From: Arachis hypogaea
Taxonomy: Eukaryota; Streptophyta; Magnoliopsida; Fabales; Fabaceae
DNA length: 64,000 nt
Direction: 5' to 3'
Assembly: GCF_003086295.3 (NCBI RefSeq)
Contig: NC_092048.1
Location: 112,484,276 to 112,548,275 of the forward strand
Of the stretch, positions 11,386-22,179 are shown one piece after another (the stretch's first letter is position 1; every line of letters begins with the position of its first letter). The notes under the pieces were generated by a model. It searched no databases. It had not been told where the DNA came from and was given only the letters and a program-made list of their open reading frames with translations. A program made the translations under genes and the position numbers.

Positions 11386-12087
11386 AGGAATGCAGCTTCA
11401 GCCAATGCAGCCAAAAGGGTTCCATTTCTTGCACCATCATTCGTAACAGCATATTCACTAACAAACACATGCATTAAAGCCAATAGACAAAGTTGATCCT
11501 TCATTTATCAAATGCATATATATAAATAAAGAATCCATAAATAATAATTCCACTAAAGAAATTAAAAGTAAGCAATATAATCAAACCTTTAGACCTGATC
11601 TTGATGTCTTGTCAAATACTCAGTATTTGGAAAACATGTCCATAGAATTATTTGGATATATCTAACAAATTAAAAAAATCACTAAATATGGCAAGCTAAA
11701 AGAGAATAAAGTTTAGTAGTTATTAGTTTAGTTGAAAAATTACATGGAAATCAAAGAGATCAGCAGGGTGACTTAATGGCATTTTAGAACCATCACAATT
11801 TGAGATAATCCGAATCTCTGGATAAGCACGTTTTATAGCATTATAGAACTTAAAGTACTTTTCTGCTCAGTCAAAATAAATAAATAAATAAATACAAAAG
11901 ATAAATAAATAAAGTAGCTAATAATAATCATAGGCAAAATAAATTAAAGAATGATTGCCTTGATACTGCACTTCATGATGAGGAAAATAATTTTCATTTC
12001 CAACAGCAACAAATTTGAAATCGAATGGTTCAGGATGTCCCATAGAAGGTCTAACAGATCCCCACTTTGAAGAGGGAGAACCTTTAG
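11386..12087 (-). pseudogene. Captured alpha-L-arabinofuranosidase fragment
   Basis: Three exon pieces on the minus strand. About 12087-11963 reads SKWGSVRPSMGHPEPFDFKF then VAVGNEN; 11862-11744 reads KYFKFYNAIKRAYPEIRIIS then NCDG; 11457-11386 reads EYAVTNDGARNGTLLAALAE then AAFLD and a stop. These follow the order of the GH51 catalytic domain, and GNE holds the usual acid/base Glu. The family removes arabinose from cell-wall polysaccharides. The piece ends early and introns intervene; the first exon is followed by GC rather than GT. Both ends of the gene are missing. Confidence 0.87.
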
Positions 12088-12321
12088 CTAAATTTCATAA
12101 ATGAAAATTATATTCAACTTCCCATAAAAATTATATCAAAACTTCAAGCATAATTTTTCACAAACATCGACATGGTAAATGTTAAAAACCCCATCACCAC
12201 TGACCAAGAGTATGAATGCTTTCCAAACTGCAAAAAGAAGGTAATAATTATATTCTTTCATTGCTTAATTATTACATGAAAATTCAATTAATTAATTCAC
12301 ATTTGTACCTACATTACTTTC

Positions 12322-12577
12322 AAGGGTGGCATTGCTTTCAATTCCAGATCTTATGTACCTAAGCACTTTCTCAAATTGCTTTGTGTCAATCTGAGATTTG
12401 AATTTCACCCAATTAATTACATGCATCAGAGTCAACTATTCTAAAAACAGAGGAGTGAATAGATTAGAATAGAGAGCATGCAGCACCTGAGGGCCTTGTT
12501 TAACACCCTTCTTGAATGGATCACCAACAACGCGTCTCAAAGCACGTTTCTTTGACTTCTCCAAGAACTCATCATAG
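12322..12577 (-). pseudogene. Captured ALDH2 fragment, downstream part
   Basis: Exon 12577-12487 reads [20 protein letters not shown] then KKGVKQGPQ, and exon 12390 to about 12327 reads IDTKQFEKVLRYIRSGIESN then ATLE. This is the mitochondrial class-2 aldehyde dehydrogenase segment just after the catalytic Cys. Canonical GT and AG lie at the exon borders. The upstream half of the first exon is at 23722-23768, across an 11.1-kb retrotransposon. Intact enzymes oxidise acetaldehyde to acetate with NAD+. Confidence 0.9.
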
Positions 12578-12582
12578 ATATG

Positions 12583-14122
12583 TGATGAACGGATATTTTA
12601 TACGCTTTTTGGGGTTAATTTCATATAGTTTTGGGTATGTTCTAGTTAGTTTTTAGTCTATTTTCATTAGTTTTTAGGAAAAATTCATATTTCTGGACTT
12701 TACTATGAGTTGTGTGTTTTTCTATAATTTCAGGTATTTTTCTGGCTGAAATTGAAGGAGCTGAGCAAAAATCTGATTCAGGCTGAAAAAGGACTGCTGA
12801 TGCTGTTGGATTCTGACCTCCCTGCACTCAAAGTGGATTTTCTGGAGCTACAGAACTCGAAATGGCATGCTTTCAATTGCGTTGGAAAGTAGACATCCAG
12901 GGCTTTCCAGCAATATATAATAGTCCATACTTTACACAAGGATAGATGATGTAAACTGGCGTTCAACGCCAGTTCTCTGCCCAATTCTGGCGTCCAGCGC
13001 CAGAAAAGGATCAAAAGCTGGAGTTGAACACCCAAACTGGCACAAAAACTGGCGTTCAACTCCACAAATGGCCTCTGCACGTGAATTTCTTAAATCTCAG
13101 CCCCAGCACACACCAAGTGGGCCCTAGAAGTGGATCTCTGCATCATCCATCATAGTTTACTCATTTTTTGTAAACCTAGGCTACTAGTTTAGTATTTAAA
13201 CAACTTTTAGAGACTTATTTTGCATCTCATGACAATTTAGATCTAAACTTTGTAATCTTTGATGGCATGAGTCTCTAAACTCCATTGTTGGGGGTGAGGA
13301 GCTCTGCTGTGTCTCGATGAATTAATGCAAGTATTTCTGTTTTCTATTCAAACACGCTTGTTCCTATCTAAGATGTTCATTCGCGCTTAACTGTGATGAA
13401 GGTGATGATCCGTGACACTCATCACCATTCTCAACCCATGAACGTGTGCCTGACAACCACCTCCGTTCTATATCAGATTGAATGAGTATCTCTTAGATCT
13501 CTTAATCAGAATCTTCGTGGTATAAGCTAGAATTGATGGCGGCATTCATGAGAATCCGGAAAGTCTAAACCTTGTCTGTGGTATTCCGAGTAGGATTCAA
13601 GGATTGAATGACTGTGACGAGCTTCAAACTCCTGAAGGCTGGGCGTTAGTGACAAACGCAAAGGAATCAAGGGATTCTATTCCAACCGGATCGAGAACCA
13701 ACCGGTGATTAGCCGTGCTGTGACAGAGCGCGTGAGCGTAGTTTTCACTGGAAGAATGGAAGGTAGCCATTGACAACGGTGATCCACCAACACAGCTTGC
13801 CATAGGAGGACGTGCGTGCGTGAACAAGAAGACAGAGGAAAGTTGAGATTCAGAAGACAAAGCATCTCCAAAACTCCAACATATTCTCCATTACTGCACA
13901 ACAAGTAACCTTTAATCCATGCTCTCTTGTTTAATTGCAATTCAACTGATAAACATAATTGACTTCCTGACTAAGATTTACAAGATAACCATAGATTGCT
14001 TCAAACCAACAATCTCCGTGGGATTCGACCCTTACTCACGTGAGGTATTACTTGGACGACCCAGTGCACTTGCTGGTCAGTGGTACGAGTTGTGAAAAGT
14101 GTGATTCACAATTTGTGCACCA
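12583..14122 (+). repeat. FIDEL-like 5' LTR
   Basis: 1540 bases, TGATGAACG to GTGCACCA. It contains the GGAAAG/CTTTCC hairpin module (12883-12909) followed by TATATAATA, then CTGGCGTTCAACGCCAG-type palindromes (12956-13060). The U5 end carries GTGGGATTCGACCC and TATTACTTGGACGACC. Confidence 0.93.
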
Positions 14123-14128
14123 AGTTTT

Positions 14129-14146
14129 TGGCACCGTTGCCGGGGA
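14129..14146 (+). promoter_or_regulatory. Primer-binding site (tRNA-Asp)
   Basis: TGGCACCGTTGCCGGGGA starts 7 bases after the LTR. It is complementary, with one mismatch, to the 3' end of plant tRNA-Asp as I remember it. Minus-strand DNA synthesis would start here. Confidence 0.85.
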
Positions 14147-14860
14147 TTGTTCATGTTTGGACAACTAACGGTTTATTTTGTTGCTTAGATTAGAAAAAAT
14201 TTCTCCTTTTTTTGTTTAGAGTCTCTTATTATTGTCGTGTTAAAATTTTAGAACCCTTATTTTCTTTTTAAAATCTTTTTCAAAAAAATAATTTTTCTAC
14301 TAAATTCTGTGCCAAACTTTAAGTTTGGTGTTTTCTTGTTAATTTTTCTTAAAATTTTCAAAAATTTATTTTGGTTTTCAAAAAAAATTTTAAGTTTGGT
14401 GTTCGTCCTTCATGTTCTTGTGTTCTTGTGAGTCTTCAAAGTGTTCTTGAGTTTTTCTTGTGTCTTGATCTTAAAATTTTTAAGTTTGGTGTTCCTTGGT
14501 GTTTTCCCTCCAAAATTTTTGAAAATAAGGAGCATTAGATCTAAAAATTTTAAATCTTGTGCTATCTTATTGTTTTTTCTTTCCTCTTAAAAATCAAAAA
14601 TATCTTTTCTCCCTACTTTAAAAACAATTTTTCGAAATATATTTCTAAAAATTCAGATTTTTATTTCAAAATTTAAAACTTTTTTTTTCAAAATCATCAT
14701 ATCCTTTTCAAAACTTCCTAACCACTTTCTCTCTCCTCAGTTTTTTGAAAATCTTCACTCAATTTTTATTTATTTTAATTTATTTCATTTTCGAAATAAA
14801 TATATAAATAAATAAATAAAAATATTTTTTTCTATTTTACATCATCTCCCTTTCTCCATC
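14147..14860 (+). other. FIDEL-like leader
   Basis: About 700 bases of U-rich untranslated leader with no ORF. The 12-mer TAAGTTTGGTGT occurs at 14320-14331, 14391-14402 and 14481-14492. The same 12-mer lies at the 3' LTR border. Confidence 0.75.
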
Positions 14861-15802
14861 ATGGACCTAAGCGGAAATGAACAGTCCAGGAGGACTCTGG
14901 GGTCATATTCTAACCCCTCTACTGCTTCATATGGGAGTAGTATCTGCATACCTTCCATTGGAGTCAGTAGCTTTGAGTTGAATCCTCAGCTCATTATCAT
15001 GGTGCAGCAAAGTTGCCAGTATTCCGGTCTTCCACAGGAAGAACCTACAGAGTTTCTGGCACAGTTTCTAGAGATTGCTGACACAGTACATGATAAAGAA
15101 ATAGATCAGGATGTCTACAGACTATTACTGTTTCCATTTGCTATAAAAGATCAAGCTAAGAGGTGGTTGAATAACCAACCTAAGGCCAGCATAAAGACAT
15201 AGAAACAGTTGACAGAAAAATTCCTGAATCAGTATTTTCCCCCAAAACGGATGACACAGCTAAGGCTGGACATCCAAGGCTTTAAACAAGGAGATAATGA
15301 ATCTCTTTATGATGCCTGGCAAAGATACAGAGAGATGCTACGAAAATGCCCCTCTGAAATGTTTTCAGAGTGGGTTCAGTTAGACATCTTCTATTATGGG
15401 CTTGCAGAAGGAGCTCAGATGTCTCTTGATTACTCAGCTGGTGGATCTATCCACATGAGAAAGACAATTGAAGAGGCTCAAGAGCTCATTGATACAGTTG
15501 CCAGGAATCAGCATCTGTACCTAAGCAATGACTCTTCCATGAAAGCAGAGGTTAAGACAGCAACTGCTGAACTCAGTCCTATAAAACAAGCTGCTGAATT
15601 CAATCAGCAATTGGACTTTCTAACAAAGCAGTTAGCTGAATTCAAAGAAAGGTTACAAGAGACAAGGATGGCTAATATACATATGGACGAACAGTTTAAG
15701 CAAACAAAGCAGCAGCTGTCAAGACAAATAACAGAAGAATGCCAAGCAGTTCAATTAAGAAGTGGGAAAACATTAAATACCCCACCTCAAGGCAGCAAAT
15801 AG
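14861..15802 (+). pseudogene. FIDEL-like gag (two amber codons)
   Basis: The capsid-type gag starts at ATG 14861. The retrotransposon gag domain runs through FPFAIKDQAKRWL and the region with DAWQRYREMLRKCP (about residues 90-180). TAG at 15200-15202 falls where relatives have Trp, consistent with a G-to-A change. Another TAG at 15800-15802 ends this stretch. The same frame continues past both stops into the protease region, so the ancestral frame was continuous. Gag forms the virus-like particle that packages element RNA. Confidence 0.88.
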
Positions 15803-17404
15803 CTAAGGAATGAGCAAACCACCCAAAATTCACCTGAGGACAGTAAGAGCCCAGGAAAAAATAATTCTGGCACTAAAACGCCAGAAAATTGGTGGAAGGC
15901 TAGCGCTGAACGCCCAGACCATGCCCAAAACTGGCGTTCAACGCCAGAAACAAGGCAAAACTGGCGTTCAACGCCAGAAATGGGCAAGGATCTGGCGTTG
16001 AACGCCCAAACTGGGCAAGATCTGGCGCTGAACGCCCAAAATGGGCACAATTCTGGCGTTCAGACGCCAGGAACAGACAAGGAGTTGGCGTCTAACGTCA
16101 CTCCAGTTTCTACTTCTGGCACTCAATTGCCAGTGAGGGATCAGACACACACAAATACTGATAACAACCCCTCTAAAAAGGCTTCTTCAACCACTTCTGT
16201 AGGCAATAAACCTACAGCAACTAAGGTTGAAGAATATAAAGCCAAGATACCTTATCCTCAAAAACTCCGGAAAGAGGAGCAGGATAAGCAATTTGCTCGC
16301 TTCGCAGATCACCTCAGGACTCTTGAAATAAAGATTCCATTTGCAGAAGCACTTGAGCAAATACCTTCTTATGCCAAGTTCATGAAAGAGATCTTGAGTC
16401 ATAAAAAGGATTGGAGAGAAACAGAAAGAGTTCTCCTCACTGAAGAATGCAGTGCAGTCATTCTGAAGAGCTTTCCTGAAAAGCTTAAAGACCCTGGGAG
16501 TTTTCTGATACCATGCATATTAGAAGGTAATTGCACCAAGACAGCTTTATGCGATCTTGGGGCAAGTATCAACTTAATACCTGCATCCACTATCAGAAAG
16601 CTTGGCTTAACTGACGAAGTTAAACCGACCCGGATATGTCTCCAACTTGCTGATGGCTCCACTAAATACCCATCAGGCGTGATTGAAGACATGATTGTCA
16701 GGGTTGGGCCATTTGCCTTTCCCACTGACTTTGTTGTGATGGAAATGGAAGAGTACAAGAGTGCTACTCTCATTCTAGGAAGACCCTTCCTAGCAACTGG
16801 ACGATCCCTCATTGACGTCCAACAGGGGGAAATAACCCTGAGAGTCAATGATGATGAGTTCAAGTTGAATGCTGTCAAGGCCATGCAGCATCCAGACACA
16901 TCAACAAACTGCATGAAAGTTGATCTTATTGACTCTTTGGTAGAAGAGATCAACATGGCTGAGAGTCTCGAATCAGAGTTGGAACATATCTTTAAAGATG
17001 TTCAGCCTGATTTGGAGGACTCAAAGGACATGAAAGAGCCTCTGAAATTTCTTCTGGAAGAGGAAAAACCTCCTAAACCCGAGCTCAAGCCATTACCACC
17101 ATCCTTGAAATATGCATTTCTAGGAGAAGGTGATACTTTTCCAGTGATCATAAGCTCTGCTTTAAATTCACAGGAAGAGGAGGCACTTATTCAAGTGCTA
17201 AGGACACACAAGACAGCTTTTGGGTGGTCCATAGGTGACCTTAAGGGCATAAGCCCAGCTAGATGCATGCACAAAATCTTATTGGAGGATAATGCCAAAA
17301 CCAGTGGTTCAACCACAGAGGCGGCTAAATCCAGCCATAAAAGAAGTGGTGCAGAAAGAGGTCACCAAACTACTAGAGGCTGGGATTATTTATCCTATTT
17401 CTGA
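15803..17404 (+). pseudogene. FIDEL-like gag linker and aspartic protease
   Basis: Open from after the 15802 stop to 17404. The first third (about 15870-16090) is a repetitive linker in which CTGGCGTTCAACGCCAG palindromes are translated as repeats such as LALNAQ. Protease follows: ALCDLGASINLIP at about 16540-16578, with DLGAS in place of the usual DSGA, then LILGRPFLATGR at about 16771-16806. The frame leaves pol register at the A run 17297-17300, where one extra A moves the RT into the +1 frame. Confidence 0.88.
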
Positions 17405-19970
17405 TAGCCCCTGGGTGAGCCCTGTCCAAGTCGTCCCAAAAAAGGGAGGCATGACAGTGATTCATAATGAAAAAAATGAACTGGTTCCTACAAGAACAGT
17501 TACAGGGTGGCGCATGTGTATTGACTATAGAAGGCTCAATACAGCCACCAGAAAGGATCATTTTCCTTTACCATTCATAGACCAGATGCTAGAAAGACTA
17601 GCAGGTCATGATTATTACTGCTTTTTGGATGGCTACTCAGGCTATAACCAGATTGCAGTAGATCCCCAGGATCAAGAGAAAACAGCATTCACATGTCCAT
17701 CCGGAGTGTTTGCTTATAGAAGGATGCCATTTGGGCTATGTAATGCGCCTGCAACCTTCCAGAGATGCATGCTCTCTATCTTCTCTAATATGGTGGAAAA
17801 ATTTCTGGAAGTCTTCATGGATGACTTCTCAGTATATGGAGACTCATTCAGCTCCTGTCTTGATCACCTGAAACTTGTTCTGAAAAGATGCCAAGAGACC
17901 AACCTAGTTTTAAACTGGGAAAAGTGTCACTTCATGGTGACTGAAGGAATTGTCCTTGGGCATAAAATCTCAAACAAGGGAATAGAGGTGGATCAAGCAA
18001 AAATAGAGGTAATTGAAAAATTACCACCACCTGCCAATGTTAAGGCAATCAGAAGCTTTCTGGGGCATGCAGGATTCTATAGGAGGTTTATAAAGGATTT
18101 TTCAAAAATCGCAAAACCTCTAAGCAATCTGCTAGCTGCTGACACGCCATTTGTGTTTGACACAGAGTGCCTGCAGGCGTTTGAAACGCTGAAAGCTAAG
18201 CTGGTCACAGCACCAGTCATTTCTGCACCAGACTGGACGTTACCATTTGAGCTAATGTGTGATGCCAATGATCATGCCATTGGTGCAGTATTGGGACAGA
18301 GGCATGACAAGCTTCTGCATGTCATTTATTATGCCAGTCGCGTTCTAAATGATGCCCAGAAAAATTACACAACCACAGAAAAAGAATTACTTGCAGTGGT
18401 TTACGCCATTGACAAGTTCAGATCATACTTAGTAGGATCAAAAGTGATTGTGTATACTGACCATGCTGCTCTTAAATATCTACTCACAAAGCAGGATTCA
18501 AAACCCAGGCTCATCAGATGGGTATTGCTTCTGCAAGAGTTTGATATAGAAATAAGAGACAGAAAAGGGACAGAGGACCAAGTGGCTGATCATCTGTCCC
18601 GGATAGAGCCAGTGGAAGGGACGTCCCTCCCCTTTCTTGAGATCTCTGAGACGTTTCCTGATGAGCATTTATTTGCCATTCAGGAAGCACCATGGTTTGC
18701 CGATATTGCAAACTATAAAGCTGCAAGGTTCATACCCAAGGAGTACAACAGGATACAAAAGAAGAAATTAATTACTGATGCAAAGTATTACTTGTGGGAT
18801 GAACCCTATCTCTATAAGAGATGTGCAGACGGAATAATCCGTAGGTGTGTGCCTAGAGAAGAGGCACAGAGGATCCTATGGCATTGCCATGGATCTCAAT
18901 ATGGAGGCCATTTCGGAGGTGAGCGAACAGCCACCAAGGTCCTCCAATGTGGCTTCTATTGGCCCACACTCTATAAAGATTCCCGAGAGTTTGTACGTAA
19001 CTGTGACAGTTGTCAAAGAGCTGGCAATCTGCCTCATGGTTACGCCATGCCTCAACAAGGAATCTTGGAAATTGAGTTGTTTGACGTATGGGGAATTGAC
19101 TTCATGGGACCTTTCCCACCATCATACTCAAACACTTATATTCTGGTGGCAGTTGACTATGTATCAAAATGGGTTGAGGCTATTGCCACACCCATCAATG
19201 ATACTAAGATAGTGCTGAAGTTCCTCCAGAAATATATCTTTAGCAGGTTTGGTGTCCCTAGAGTACTAATCAGTGATGGGGGCACTCACTTCTGCAATAA
19301 ACAGCTTTACTCTGCCATGGTTCGGTATGGAATTCGCCACAAGGTGGCCACTCCATATCATCCACAAACCAATGGGCAAGCTGAAATCTCTAATAGAGAA
19401 TTAAAGAGAATCCTGGAACGGACAGTAAATACCCGTAGAAAGGATTGGGCACGGAGCTTGGATGATGCTCTGTGGGCTTACAGAACAGCATTCAAGACCC
19501 CTATAGGGACCTCTCCATACCAACTCGTGTACGGTAAGGCATGTCACCTGCCCGTGGAACTGGAACATAAAGCCTACTGGGCAACCAGATTCCTAAACTT
19601 TGATGCCAAATTAGCAGGAGAAAAACGATTGCTCCAGCTAAATGAGCTAGAGGAATTCAGATTCACAGCTTTCGAAAATGCCAAGCTTTATAAAGAGAAA
19701 TAAAAAAAGTGGCATGACAGAAAGCTGTCATCTAGAATCTTTGAACCAGGACAGAAGGTTCTGTTGTTTAACTCTAGACTCAGGCTATTCCCCGGGAAAC
19801 TGAAATCCCGATGGAGGGGACCATACGTGATTACAAGTGTATCACCATATGGTTATGTGGAGCTTCAAGATATTGATTCTGATAAGAAGTTCATTGTCAA
19901 TGGACAGAGAATCAAGCACTATCTTAAAGGCAACATTGAGCAAGAATGCTCAAGGCTGAAGCTAGATTAA
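17292..19970 (+). pseudogene. FIDEL-like RT, RNase H and integrase
   Basis: Open from about 17292 to 19703, then continuing in the same frame to 19970 past a TAA at 19701-19703. The RT has VPKKGG, the substrate-binding FPLPFIDQ region and the catalytic FMDD at about 17815. RNase H has [13 protein letters not shown] and [10 protein letters not shown]. Integrase has the HH-CC zinc region ([17 protein letters not shown]) and catalytic D (GIDFMGP), D (ISDGGTHF) and E (NGQAEISN). The tail (19704-19970) encodes the GQKVLLFNSRLRLFPGKLKS binding module. The key catalytic residues I looked for are present, so loss of function is due to the stop and frameshift only. Confidence 0.92.
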
Positions 19971-20922
19971 AAGCTCAGCAAGGTCCAGCTAAAGACAATA
20001 AAGAAGCGCTTGCTGGGAGGCAACCCAGCCATGGGGCAACAATCCTCTAAGCGTTTTGCCCTATTTTTATTTTTATTTTTATTTGTTTATATAAAGTTCA
20101 CTGACACTAAAGGTGAGGAATCATTTACAGAAGACCTCGGCACACAAAACAGAGAAAAAGGAGCTCACTGGCAAGAAAACGCCAGTAATGGTAGCAATCT
20201 GGGCATTCAACGCCAGAAATGGGCACCCACTGGGCATTGAACGCTAGTAATGGCAGCAGCTGGGCGTTGAACGCCCAGGAGAGCAGCAATTGGGCGCTGA
20301 ACGCCCAAAATAGGCAGTGTTTGGGCGTTCAAACGCCAGGATGGCAGGGAGGAGACAAATCTCATTTTTGTTCAAAATTTTTCATTCTAAATCTTGATTT
20401 TCATACTTCAATTCATGATTTCTTACATAAACATGTCAAGAACCCTAATTTCTAAATTCCATAATTTCTAAAAACCCTACCACTGAAAATATCAAATGTA
20501 TTTTAATCCATAAGCACCAGGCATCTTTGCAAATTCAATCCAACTCTTTTCAAAATTCTTTTTTTTTACAAATCTATCTTTTTCAACTCATCAATATCTT
20601 TTTCAAAACCTCCACTTTATCTTTTTCAAAAATTAAATCTATCTTTCTCAAAAATCTTTCATATCCTCTCAATTTTAAACTATATCTTCTCTTATCATAT
20701 CTTCTATCTTATCTTTTCCAAATAAATCTTTGTATCATATCTTTATCTCTGTTTTTCGAAAACCCACCCTCCCCCCCCCCCCTTATAAATTTGAGTTCGG
20801 CCTCCCTCCTCTCCCATCAACAATTGCACCTAGCTCTCCTTCTATCCCTCTCCTTTCTTTTCTTTTGCTTGAGGACAAGCAAACCTCTAAGTTTGGTGTG
20901 TTTATCCGTGATCACTAAGATC
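19971..20922 (+). other. FIDEL-like spacer between pol and the 3' ORF
   Basis: Contains a cluster of GGCGTTGAACGCCC-type palindromes (about 20160-20345), then long pyrimidine-rich sequence and a 12-base C run at 20771-20782. It ends with the hairpin and 12-mer module (20865-20899). The nominal ORF frames here (20010-20455, and 20527 to the real ATG at 20923) look like readthrough rather than protein. Confidence 0.7.
20865..20899 (+). promoter_or_regulatory. Internal copy of the PPT hairpin module
   Basis: Stem-loop TTGCTTG-AGGA-CAAGCAA (20865-20882), then TAAGTTTGGTGT (20888-20899). The same two-part module lies at the 3' LTR border (22143-22177). It sits 24 bases before the ATG of the 3' ORF. 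Confidence 0.75.
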
Positions 20923-21885
20923 ATGGCCCCCAAAGGAAAACAACCCACTCCAAGAGGCAAGAAAGAGAGCGTTCCAAAACCACTTTGGAATCAAGGAAAG
21001 TTCTTATCTAAAGAACATTCGGACCATTATAACAAAATAATGGGTCTGAGATCAGTGATCCCGGAAGTTAGATTCGATCTGAAAGAAGATGAATACCCGG
21101 AGATCCAGGAGCAAATTCGAATCAGGAGCTGGAAAGTCCTAGCTAATCCTGAAACGAAAGTGGGAAGGAATATGGTCCAGGAGTTCTATGCTAATATGTG
21201 GCAAACTGACAAGCAGAAACTATCTGGGACTGCTCTCTATGACTATCGGACCGTGGTCAGAGGAAAGATTGTTCATACCCACCCTGACAGGATCAGGGAG
21301 ATCTTAAAGCTACCTCAGCTGAAGGATGATCCAGACTCCTTCAACAGGAGGATGATGAGAGCAGACAAGGGCCTGGATAAGATTCTAGAGGACATATGTA
21401 TCCCTGGAGCCAGGTGGACCACCAACACAAAGGGTGTCCCAAATCAACTCAAGAGAGAGGATCTCAAACCAGTCGCCAGAGGATGGCTAGATTTCATTGG
21501 GCATTCTCTGTTGCCTACTAGCAACCGTTCTGAAATCACCGTTAAAAGAGCAGTGATGATCCATTGCATCATGATGGGAAAGGAAGTGGAGGTTCATCAG
21601 CTGATTTCAGCTGAACTCTACAAAATTGCTAACAAAAATTCTAAAGAGGCCAGGTTGGCTTATCCAAGCGTGATTTCTCTGCTCTGCAAGGATGCTGGAG
21701 TAAGGATGGGAATAACTGAGTATATCTCAGTTGAGAAGCCAATCACCAAAGCATCAATGGAAAAACAACAAGCACAAGATGATCCCATCAAGAAGAGAGC
21801 ACAGGAATTCCTCCCAGAGATCCCTCAATTATGTGTCTGTGGCATTTATGTATCCGGTGGTATTACTGGAAAACAAAGTGCTTAG
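20923..21885 (+). pseudogene. Env-position ORF, C-terminally truncated
   Basis: Starts MAPKGKQPTPRGKK at ATG 20923. It contains a conserved core (RGKIVHTHPDRI, LPQLKDDPDSF, LKPVARGWLDFIGHSLLPTS) of the type annotated in databases as putative plant transposon protein, common in Athila-related elements. I see no signal peptide or membrane segment, so an envelope role is not supported by the sequence. The last 20 or so codons (from CVCGIYV) are homologous to untranslated sequence 800 bases past the equivalent ORF of the sister element (39721-39790). A deletion has therefore fused the ORF to its 3' UTR and removed the coiled-coil tail. Function unknown. Confidence 0.8.
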
Positions 21886-22142
21886 GGCCACGGCCAAGAC
21901 TCATAAAAAAGCTGTGTTCAAGAATCATCACACTGAAATAGGAGAATCAATAACACTATCTGAATTCTAAGTTCCTATAGATGCCAATCACTCTGAGCTT
22001 CAATGGATAAAGTGAGATGCCAAAACTGTTCAGAAGCAAAAAGCTACTAGTCCCGCTCATCTAATTAGAATCTGAACTTCACTCAAAAACTCTGAGATAT
22101 TATTGCTTCTCAACCTATTAGTCTTCTATTTTATTTGTCTAG

Positions 22143-22177
22143 TTGCTTGAGGACAAGCAACAGTTTAAGTTTGGTGT
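22143..22177 (+). promoter_or_regulatory. Hairpin and PPT-equivalent at the FIDEL-like 3' LTR
   Basis: Stem-loop TTGCTTG-AGGA-CAAGCAA (22143-22160) and TAAGTTTGGTGT (22166-22177), three bases before the LTR at 22180. The 12-mer is T/G-rich rather than a classical purine run. Confidence 0.75.
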
Positions 22178-22179
22178 TG

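Noticed and set aside
14129..14146. tRNA gene fragment
   Set aside because: Only the 18-base tRNA-Asp-complementary primer-binding site is present, not a tRNA.
20527..20922. N-terminal extension of the 3' ORF of the FIDEL-like element
   Set aside because: The region before ATG 20923 is pyrimidine-rich leader with a C run and the hairpin module; the sister ORF starts with the same MAPK at its own ATG (37971).
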